Source: an uncultured Pelagibacteraceae bacterium
GTDB taxonomy: Bacteria; Pseudomonadota; Alphaproteobacteria; Pelagibacterales; Pelagibacteraceae
DNA length: 64,000 bases
Direction: 5' to 3'
Assembly: GCA_902573065.1 (NCBI GenBank)
Contig: CACGHX010000003.1
Location: forward strand, 1-64,000
The notes beneath the pieces are model-generated. The model made no database searches, was not told where the DNA came from, and saw only the letters and a program-made list of their open reading frames with translations. Position 1 is the first letter of the stretch, and the number at the start of each line of letters is the position of its first letter. Shown here piece by piece: positions 57,260 to 64,000 of the stretch. The position numbers were made by a program, and so were the translations under genes.

Positions 57260-60028
57260 ATGAGCACAATAAAAAAAACAGATCATTTTTATTTAGTAGA
57301 TGGGTCTGGTTATATTTTTAGAGCTTATTATGCTCTCCCACCATTATCCAGAAAAAGTGATGGTTTACCCACAGGAGCTGTAAGTGGTTTTAGCAGCATG
57401 CTCTTTAAACTTTTAGAAGAGGTGAGATCAGATGACTCAAAAAATAAGCCTACACATTTTGCAGTAATATTTGACTCTGCAAGAAAAAATTTTAGAAATG
57501 AAATATACAAAGATTATAAAGCGAATAGGTCGGAAGCGCCTGATGATTTAGCACCACAATTTGAATATATAAGGAAAGCAGTTAAAGCCTTTAATCTACC
57601 TTCAATAGAGCAAATTAATTATGAAGCTGATGATTTGATAGCAACCTATGCTAAACAAATAATTAGTCTTGGAGCAAAAGTTACAATTATTTCTTCGGAC
57701 AAAGATTTAATGCAGCTTGTATCAAATAAAATTAGATTATTTGATCCAATGAAAAGTAAAATTATTGGAGAAAAAGAAGTGATAGATAAATTTGGTGTAA
57801 AACCTACTCAGGTAGTTGACGTCCAATCATTAGCAGGGGACTCCTCAGATAATATTCCAGGTGTTCCAGGCATTGGTATTAAAACAGCATCTGAATTAAT
57901 AAACAAATTTAAAACATTAGAAAATTTACTTAAGAAAGCTGAGGAAATACCTCAAAAAAAAAGAAAAGAAACTTTAATAAATAATAAAGATTTAGCTTTG
58001 GTAAGTAAAAAATTAGTAACTCTCAAAGATGATGTTCCAATTAAAAACAAAATTGAAACTTTTGATATTAAAAAAATTGATAAGAATAAACTTTATGAAT
58101 TTTTAAGAGAAATGGAATTTAACAGACTTTTAAGTCAGGCAATTAACTTTTACGGAGAACCCGATGGAAAAGTAGTTGAACAAAGTGTCAAATCAGTATC
58201 AAAAAAAATTGACGTCACTAAGTACAAAACCATAAATAAAATTGCTGATTTTGATAAACTATTAAAAAAACTTGAGGATCAGTCATTAATATCTGTGGAT
58301 ACTGAGACATCATCACTAAATCCTCTAGAAGCAGATCTCGTAGGTATATCTGTTTGTTATTCACCAAATGAGGCCTATTACATTCCTGTTAAACATAAAA
58401 AAGAAAACTGTTTAAACAAAAAAGTAGTTATAGAGAAAATTAAAAAAATTTTTGAAGATAAAAGTATTAAAAAAATTGGTCAAAATATTAAATTTGATAA
58501 TTTAATTTTAAAAAAAGAAGGTATTAATACCAATCCAATTGAGGATACCATGTTGTTATCCTACACACTAGATGCAGGACTAAATAGGCATAATTTAGAT
58601 ACATTATCTGAAATTCATTTAGATCATAAAACTATTTCTTACAAAGATTTAGTTGGTTCTGGAAAAAACAAAATGATCTTTGAAGAAGTAGATTTAAAAA
58701 AAGCAACAGAATATGCAGGAGAAGATGCAGATGTAACTTTTAGATTATTCGAAATATTAAAAAGTAGATTGGACAAAGAAAAACTGAATAGAATTTATGA
58801 ATCTTTTGAAAAACCTCTGGTTCAAATTCTTTCACAGATTGAAATGAATGGAATAAAGATAAATAGTGAATACCTTAAAAAATTATCAAAAAATTTTATG
58901 GAAAAAATTAAAAAAATCGAAAAACGAATCTTTTTGATAGCAAAGAAAGAATTTAATATAGGATCTCCAAAACAACTTGGAGAAATAATCTATAATGAAC
59001 TAAAAATTACAAACTTAAAAAAAACAAAAAAAGGTAGTTTAGCTACAAATGCAAATATTTTAGAAGATTTAGCTTTAAAAGGATACGAATTTCCAAAGTT
59101 GGTTTTAGATTGGCGTCAATTATCAAAATTAAAAAATACCTATACAGATGCTCTTCAAGATCATGTTAATTCAAACACTAAAAGAGTACATACTTCATTT
59201 CTTTTGGCCGCAACAAACACTGGAAGACTAGCCTCTAGTGATCCAAATTTACAAAATATACCAATCAAAACAGATGATGGAAGGGAAATTAGAAAAGCAT
59301 TTATAGCTGAAAAAAATAACATTTTAATTTCAGCTGATTACAATCAAGTTGAAATGAGAATTTTAGCAGATTTAGCAGAGGTAAAAGAACTTCAAAAAGC
59401 TTTTTTGAATAAAGAAGATATTCATACGCTGACTGCAAGCCAAGTATTTAACGTACCTATAAAAAAAGTAGACCAAAATTTGAGAAGGAAAGCTAAAACT
59501 ATAAATTTTGGTATTATTTACGGAATCACCCAATACGGTCTAGCGAAACAAATTTCTGTATCAAATCAAGAAGCATTAGATTTCATTAATGCATATTTTA
59601 AAAAATTTCCTGAAATAAAAGATTACATGGAAAAAACAATCAAGTTTTGCAAAAAAAACGGATATGTAAATAATATTTTTGGCAGACGTATTCACCTAAA
59701 AGGTATAAATGATAAAAATTTTAGTGTTAGAAGCTTTCAAGAGAGAGCTGCAATAAATGCACCAATTCAAAGTTCAGCTGCTGATATCATTAGACTTGCA
59801 ATGATTAAAATTGACGACTTAATAAACTCAAATAAAATATATAAAGCAAAAATGCTTCTACAAATACATGACGAATTAGTTTTTGAGTGTCAAAAATCGA
59901 ATCAGAAGAATGTTGAAAAAATTGTGAAAAAAACGATGGAGTCAGTTTCTAGCTCTGATTATCATATGTTTAAAATCCCATTAGATGTAAATGTTAATTC
60001 TGGTAATAATTGGGATGAAGCTCACTAA
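57260..60028 (+). CDS. polA: DNA polymerase I
   Basis: 922 residues. 5'-3' exonuclease (1-290): FYLVDGSGYIFRAYYAL, FDSARKNFRNEIYKDYKANR, QSLAGDSSDNIPGVPGIGIKTA. The 3'-5' proofreading domain (about 330-500) keeps its acidic residues in ISVDTETSSLNPLEADLVGIS and the terminal YAGEDADVT. Polymerase domain: ADYNQVEMRILADLA, RRKAKTINFGIIYGITQYGLAKQI and LLQIHDELVFEC. It fills gaps and removes Okazaki primers. All three activities appear intact, whereas many bacteria have lost proofreading residues here. Confidence 0.97.
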   Translation: MSTIKKTDHFYLVDGSGYIFRAYYALPPLSRKSDGLPTGAVSGFSSMLFKLLEEVRSDDSKNKPTHFAVIFDSARKNFRNEIYKDYKANRSEAPDDLAPQFEYIRKAVKAFNLPSIEQINYEADDLIATYAKQIISLGAKVTIISSDKDLMQLVSNKIRLFDPMKSKIIGEKEVIDKFGVKPTQVVDVQSLAGDSSDNIPGVPGIGIKTASELINKFKTLENLLKKAEEIPQKKRKETLINNKDLALVSKKLVTLKDDVPIKNKIETFDIKKIDKNKLYEFLREMEFNRLLSQAINFYGEPDGKVVEQSVKSVSKKIDVTKYKTINKIADFDKLLKKLEDQSLISVDTETSSLNPLEADLVGISVCYSPNEAYYIPVKHKKENCLNKKVVIEKIKKIFEDKSIKKIGQNIKFDNLILKKEGINTNPIEDTMLLSYTLDAGLNRHNLDTLSEIHLDHKTISYKDLVGSGKNKMIFEEVDLKKATEYAGEDADVTFRLFEILKSRLDKEKLNRIYESFEKPLVQILSQIEMNGIKINSEYLKKLSKNFMEKIKKIEKRIFLIAKKEFNIGSPKQLGEIIYNELKITNLKKTKKGSLATNANILEDLALKGYEFPKLVLDWRQLSKLKNTYTDALQDHVNSNTKRVHTSFLLAATNTGRLASSDPNLQNIPIKTDDGREIRKAFIAEKNNILISADYNQVEMRILADLAEVKELQKAFLNKEDIHTLTASQVFNVPIKKVDQNLRRKAKTINFGIIYGITQYGLAKQISVSNQEALDFINAYFKKFPEIKDYMEKTIKFCKKNGYVNNIFGRRIHLKGINDKNFSVRSFQERAAINAPIQSSAADIIRLAMIKIDDLINSNKIYKAKMLLQIHDELVFECQKSNQKNVEKIVKKTMESVSSSDYHMFKIPLDVNVNSGNNWDEAH

Positions 60029-60047
60029 AATATAAATTGCCTAAATT

Positions 60048-60075
60048 TTGACAATTTAATTTAAACTATTAGGAT
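60048..60075 (+). promoter_or_regulatory. Possible promoter of chvI-chvG
   Basis: TTGACA (60048-60053), 16 nt, TAGGAT (60070-60075). The -35 is consensus and the -10 keeps T-A-n-n-n-T. The start would be at or next to the chvI ATG (60082), so the transcript would be leaderless or nearly so. AGGATATT at 60071 could instead be read as a weak Shine-Dalgarno site. Confidence 0.4.
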
Positions 60076-60081
60076 ATTATT

Positions 60082-60780
60082 ATGTCTAAAACTATTGCAC
60101 TTGTTGATGATGATAGAAATATATTAACTAGCCTCAGTATAGCTCTCGAGAGAGAGGGCTTTAAAGTGCAAACATATATAGATGGAGAAAGTGCTTTAGT
60201 TGGTTTATCTCGAAACCCTCCTGATTTAGCTGTCGTTGATATTAAAATGCCTAGAATGGACGGAGAGGAACTTCTTAAAAGGATAAAAAAAAAGATGTCT
60301 ATTCCAATTATATTCCTTACTTCAAAAGACGAAGAAGTTGATGAACTTCTCGGCTTAAAGCTTGGTGCAGATGATTTTATAAAAAAGTCAGGAGGATTTT
60401 CAATCAAGGTTTTGGTTGAAAGAATAAGAGTTCAATTAAGGAAAAAAAGTAATTCTCAAGATGAAACTAAAAATCTAATAGTTCATGGAAAGCTTAAATT
60501 AGACCCAAGCCAACTTGAGTGCCAATGGAATGGAAAAAATCTTCCTGAAAAGTTGACTACAACAGAATTTTTAATAGTAAAAGAATTAGCGCAAAGACCA
60601 GGGGTAATTAAGGAAAGAGCACATCTCATGGATATAGCATATAAAGAAAATACTGATATAGAGGATAGAACAATTGATAGTCACATCAAACGAATTAGAA
60701 AAAAATTTAAAAAAGTTGATGAAAAATTTTCTTCAATTGAGACACGTTATGGCAGTGGGTATAGGTGGAATATTAATTAA
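60082..60780 (+). CDS. chvI: ChvI-type OmpR-family response regulator
   Basis: 232 residues. Receiver: [24 protein letters not shown] with the acidic residues, phospho-Asp in [42 protein letters not shown] with the conserved Thr/Ser and Lys. Winged helix: [30 protein letters not shown] and [16 protein letters not shown], ending GSGYRWN. ChvI regulates envelope, acid-stress and host-interaction genes in Rhizobiales and is widespread in Alphaproteobacteria. Overlaps chvG by one base (TAATG). Confidence 0.92.
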   Translation: MSKTIALVDDDRNILTSLSIALEREGFKVQTYIDGESALVGLSRNPPDLAVVDIKMPRMDGEELLKRIKKKMSIPIIFLTSKDEEVDELLGLKLGADDFIKKSGGFSIKVLVERIRVQLRKKSNSQDETKNLIVHGKLKLDPSQLECQWNGKNLPEKLTTTEFLIVKELAQRPGVIKERAHLMDIAYKENTDIEDRTIDSHIKRIRKKFKKVDEKFSSIETRYGSGYRWNIN

Positions 60781-62318
60781 TGAATTTAGTGAAAAGTTCA
60801 TCTTCTATTTTAAGAAAATTTTTAATTTTCAATTCACTAATATTTTTAGTTTTGGGTTTATTTACATTTTTCTATTTGAATGCTATTCAACCAAATTTAG
60901 TGAAGCAAAGAGTAGAAAAACATACTGTAATAATAAATAATACTTCGAATCATATTGAGAGACTAAAAATAAATTTTGAAGAAAAAGATTTAAAAAGTTT
61001 TTTATTATCAACAAGATTTCTATTTCAAAACTTAGAGAGAGTTCAATTTTTTAGTGCCGATGGTAAATTAATTGGTGACACGAACGTAATTGATCTAGAC
61101 CAGAATGTTTTTGTTAGATCCGATGCAGTAATTCAAGAAAATCTAGACTCCAACTCAAACATAATTAGCGAAGAACTATCAAAAGATAGATCTATTCAAA
61201 AAAAAACTAGTATAGATGAATTAATTTTAAACAAAAAAAACAATGAACCAATTGTAACTGAAGTTAAAGAAAATGATAATTTTTTTATTAAGACATTAGA
61301 TGGTCTTATAATTGACAATGAAATTTTAGGCTACATAATGGTAACTGAACAGGCAAACGAAATCTTAATTGCAGTTGAAGAAAGAAGAAATTTTATTTTA
61401 AGAACTGTAATTGCTATAGCTATAGCAATATTTATTTTTTCAATATTTCTAAATAAATATATTCTTACTCCAATTGCAGCTTTAGTAGGTTACACAGAGG
61501 CCATTAAATCAAAAGATGATTCATCAGGAAAAATAGAGAGATTTTTAAAAAGAACAGATGAACTTGGTTTACTCTCAAGATCATTAAATAATATGACAAC
61601 TGATTTACAAGAGAGAACAAGAAGAGCAGAAAATTCTTCTGCTGATTTGGCTCATGAAATTAGAAATCCATTAGCTTCATTAAAAGGTGCTTCAGAACTT
61701 TTGGAAAGTTCTTCGGACAAAAATGAAAGAGAAAAATTAATTAAAATTTTAAGTCATGATGTTGAAAGAATTGACAGATTAATTACAGACTATTCTCAAA
61801 TGCTAAAAGATGAAGCCTCACTTTCAAGAGAAAAAATGAAAAAATTGGATCTTCAAATTTTAGTTAAAAATGTTGTTGATGAATTTGAAAGTAATTCAAA
61901 AGTAATAGATAAAGGAATAAAATTCAAAATTATTAAGGAAAAACCAAATGGTTATGATTTCAAACTTTTTGGTATAGATAACAGGCTAGAGCAAATATTG
62001 GCTAATTTGTTAGATAATGCTTTATCTTTCAGTCCTAGTAAAGGTGAGGTAATAGTTTCAATTAAAGGACATAAGGATTTTGTTTCTTTCAAAATTAAAG
62101 ATCAAGGCCCAGGATTTAGCGAGACAAATACTGAAAAAATATTTAAAAGATTTTACAGTAATAGACCTGAAAAATTTGGAGAACATTCAGGTTTAGGTTT
62201 AAATATCGTAAAGAGTATTGTGCAAATGCATGGAGGCAATGTTTGGGCTTCAAATAGGTCTGATAATGAAAAAGGTGCTCAAATTGAAGTAGAGCTACCA
62301 AAAAAATATAATCAATAG
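60780..62318 (+). CDS. chvG: ChvG-type sensor histidine kinase
   Basis: 512 residues. First membrane helix FLIFNSLIFLVLGLFTFFYL (about 14-33), a periplasmic sensor region of about 170 residues, second helix VIAIAIAIFIFSIFL (about 207-224), HAMP (LTPIAALVGYTEAIKSKDD), H-box SSADLAHEIRNPLASLKGASELL (about 289-311), then N-box NLLDNALSF, G1 KDQGPGFSE and G2 SGLGLNIVKSIVQMHGG. Couples an envelope signal to ChvI. The usual downstream hprK and PTS genes are absent; ahcY follows directly. Confidence 0.93.
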   Translation: MNLVKSSSSILRKFLIFNSLIFLVLGLFTFFYLNAIQPNLVKQRVEKHTVIINNTSNHIERLKINFEEKDLKSFLLSTRFLFQNLERVQFFSADGKLIGDTNVIDLDQNVFVRSDAVIQENLDSNSNIISEELSKDRSIQKKTSIDELILNKKNNEPIVTEVKENDNFFIKTLDGLIIDNEILGYIMVTEQANEILIAVEERRNFILRTVIAIAIAIFIFSIFLNKYILTPIAALVGYTEAIKSKDDSSGKIERFLKRTDELGLLSRSLNNMTTDLQERTRRAENSSADLAHEIRNPLASLKGASELLESSSDKNEREKLIKILSHDVERIDRLITDYSQMLKDEASLSREKMKKLDLQILVKNVVDEFESNSKVIDKGIKFKIIKEKPNGYDFKLFGIDNRLEQILANLLDNALSFSPSKGEVIVSIKGHKDFVSFKIKDQGPGFSETNTEKIFKRFYSNRPEKFGEHSGLGLNIVKSIVQMHGGNVWASNRSDNEKGAQIEVELPKKYNQ

Positions 62319-62364
62319 TGACCACTTGATTACTATAAATTAAATTGTTACAAGATTTTGATAA

Positions 62365-63654
62365 ATGAGCCAAGATTTTAAAGTAAAAGACATAAATTTA
62401 GCTGACTTTGGCAGAAAAGAAATTTCTATAGCAGAGTCAGAAATGCCAGGACTAATGGCATTAAGAAAAGAATTTAAAGGAAAGAAACCTTTGAAGGGAG
62501 CAAACATTTTAGGCTGTCTTCATATGACAATTCAAACAGCTGTTTTAATTGAAACACTCGTGGAACTTGGTGCTAGTGTGAGATGGTCTTCTTGTAATAT
62601 TTTTTCAACACAAGATCATGCTGCTGCAGCAATTGCAAAAGCAGGAATACCAGTATACGCATGGAAAGGCGAAACCGAAAAAGAATATTGGTGGTGTATT
62701 AAACAAACTATCGAAGGTGATAAAAATTGGAAACCAAATATGATTTTAGACGATGGTGGTGACTTAACTGGACTAATGCATAAAGATTACAAAGATCTTC
62801 TTAAGAATATTAAGGGAGTATCCGAAGAAACTACAACTGGGGTTCTAGCGTTAAAAAAAATGGAATCTAATAAAACATTGTTAGTCCCCGCCATAAATGT
62901 CAACGACTCAGTAACAAAATCTAAATTTGATAATTTGTATGGTTGCCGAGAAAGTTTAGTGGATGGAATTAAAAGAGCAACAGATGTAATGATGTCTGGA
63001 AAAGTTGCTATAGTTGCTGGTTTTGGTGATGTTGGTAAAGGAAGTGCAGCATCTCTTAGACAATCAGGCGCAAGGGTTATGGTTACAGAAACCGATCCTA
63101 TTTGTGCACTTCAAGCTGCAATGGAAGGATATGAGGTTGTCTTAATGGATGAGGCTATAAAGGATGCAGACATAGTTGTAACTGCTACAGGCAACAAAGA
63201 TATTGTAACTGCTGACCATATGAGAGAAATGAAAGACAGAGCAATATTATGTAATATTGGACACTTCGATAATGAGATACAAGTTGATGCTTTAAAGAAT
63301 TACAAATGGACTGAAATAAAACCGCAAGTACATGAAATAGAACTACCAAGTAAAAAAAGAATTATTTTACTAGCCGAAGGAAGATTAGTAAATCTTGGCT
63401 GTGCAACTGGGCACCCAAGTTTTGTTATGAGCGCTTCATTTACAAATCAGGTTATAGCTCAGATTGAATTGTGGAATAACTCAAAAAATTACGAGAAAAA
63501 AGTTTACGTATTACCAAAGCATTTAGACGAAAAAGTTGCAACATTACACTTAGGTAAAGTTGGTGCTAAATTAACAAAGATGTCTAAGGAACAAGCAGAC
63601 TATATTAGCGTTAAACCATCAGGACCATTTAAGCCGGATACTTATCGCTACTAA
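62365..63654 (+). CDS. ahcY: S-adenosylhomocysteine hydrolase
   Basis: 429 residues, the shorter form. Motifs: [48 protein letters not shown], the NAD-binding [22 protein letters not shown] (about 211-232), GHFDNEIQ and the C-terminal [10 protein letters not shown] that reaches into the neighbouring subunit. It splits SAH to adenosine and homocysteine, relieving inhibition of methyltransferases; the adenosine can be recovered by the PfkB-family kinase at 2.8 kb. No SAH or SAM riboswitch is visible in the 46-bp leader. Confidence 0.97.
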   Translation: MSQDFKVKDINLADFGRKEISIAESEMPGLMALRKEFKGKKPLKGANILGCLHMTIQTAVLIETLVELGASVRWSSCNIFSTQDHAAAAIAKAGIPVYAWKGETEKEYWWCIKQTIEGDKNWKPNMILDDGGDLTGLMHKDYKDLLKNIKGVSEETTTGVLALKKMESNKTLLVPAINVNDSVTKSKFDNLYGCRESLVDGIKRATDVMMSGKVAIVAGFGDVGKGSAASLRQSGARVMVTETDPICALQAAMEGYEVVLMDEAIKDADIVVTATGNKDIVTADHMREMKDRAILCNIGHFDNEIQVDALKNYKWTEIKPQVHEIELPSKKRIILLAEGRLVNLGCATGHPSFVMSASFTNQVIAQIELWNNSKNYEKKVYVLPKHLDEKVATLHLGKVGAKLTKMSKEQADYISVKPSGPFKPDTYRY

Positions 63655-63665
63655 AATAGTAGCCA

Positions 63666-64000
63666 ATGTTGAAATATTACTTATCCCAAATAGATACTAT
63701 ATCTAAAAAAATTTCATTATCTTTATCAAAAACTGACTGTATATTTTTATATGGCGAATTAGGATCTGGAAAAACTACTTTTGTAAGAAGTTTGGTTCAT
63801 CAATTGCAGAAAAAAAATAAAATTAAAAAAACAGAAGTTGTAAGTCCAACTTTTAGTTTGCTTCATGAATACGAGATAAAAAATTTAAAAGTAATGCATT
63901 ATGATTTATATCGATTAAAAAAGAGTAAAGAGTTAGAGAAACTCGGTATATTTCAGGAAAATGATAATGTGATAACAATAATTGAGTGGCCTGAAATAAT
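63666..64000 (+). CDS. tsaE: TsaE, tRNA threonylcarbamoyladenosine ATPase (3' end outside window)
   Basis: An open frame from ATG 63666 runs off the window edge (111 codons seen). It has Walker A FLYGELGSGKTTFVRSL (about 28-44), VVSPTFSLLHEYE (switch region) and the Walker B/His block VMHYDLYRLKK followed by IIEWPEI, the TsaE signature. TsaE drives the TsaB-TsaD complex that adds t6A to position 37 of ANN-decoding tRNAs; a shortened tsaB is at 19.7 kb. ahcY-tsaE proximity is common in Alphaproteobacteria. The ORF track omits it because it is truncated. Confidence 0.93.
   Translation, partial: MLKYYLSQIDTISKKISLSLSKTDCIFLYGELGSGKTTFVRSLVHQLQKKNKIKKTEVVSPTFSLLHEYEIKNLKVMHYDLYRLKKSKELEKLGIFQENDNVITIIEWPEI

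Overview
The window is a compact, strongly A+T-rich stretch of an alphaproteobacterial chromosome. Gene content, order and the short or overlapping gene borders point to a streamlined marine alphaproteobacterium of the SAR11 / Pelagibacterales type. This is inferred from the proteins and their order; I had no database. There are no rRNA or tRNA genes, insertion sequences, prophage genes or CRISPR arrays. Almost every base is coding. Many neighbours overlap by 1-17 nt, and several head-to-head pairs have no intergenic space.

Layout. 1-2.8 kb: end of a porin, a ThiE/TenI-like protein, YggS, an L,D-transpeptidase-like protein, a degenerate OmpR-type regulator and a tiny ArfA ribosome-rescue gene missing from the ORF track. 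2.8-8.9 kb (minus strand): the chaperone operon grpE-dnaK-dnaJ followed by dapB, nth and an adenosine-kinase-like gene, with sigma32-like promoters before grpE and dnaK. 8.9-14.4 kb: rdgB, then an LpoA-like / rsmI / BON-lipoprotein group (outer envelope and PBP support) and maeB. 14.4-26.1 kb: murJ-trpS, nfuA, a Bax-like glucosaminidase, a polysaccharide deacetylase, then a compacted tsaB-fur-miaB-phoH-ybeY-lnt-metK run. 26.2-32.6 kb: nusA-infB-rbfA-rpsO-pnp, a translation and RNA-decay operon without rimP or truB. 33.2-38.7 kb: fabA-fabB-fabI (unsaturated fatty acid synthesis) divergent from irr, followed by katG and a DUF2061 gene; a near-perfect Irr box lies in the katG promoter. 38.7-43.4 kb (minus): ubiE-ubiB-coaBC-moeB-like-SH3. 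43.4-50.8 kb: mutM, rpsT, dnaA, dnaN, gyrB, regB. 50.8-55.0 kb (minus): a four-gene polyamine operon (ornithine-type decarboxylase, deoxyhypusine-synthase-family enzyme, N-carbamoylputrescine amidase, agmatine deiminase). 55.1-64 kb: regA, bioY, an ABC ATPase, polA, chvI-chvG, ahcY and the start of tsaE.

How the genes work together. Two global two-component systems are present: RegB/RegA (redox, with the two genes split by the polyamine operon) and ChvG/ChvI. Iron control is represented by Fur and Irr, and the haem enzyme KatG is probably an Irr target. MetK and AhcY cover both ends of the SAM cycle. The polyamine operon could make putrescine by two routes and condense it to homospermidine. 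The most unusual points are an intrinsic terminator lying inside the 3' end of the ThiE-like gene (predicted to give stop-less mRNA) only about 2 kb from a naturally short ArfA, an internally shortened TsaB, the Irr box at katG, and a perfect 23-bp dyad between the ABC ATPase gene and polA.
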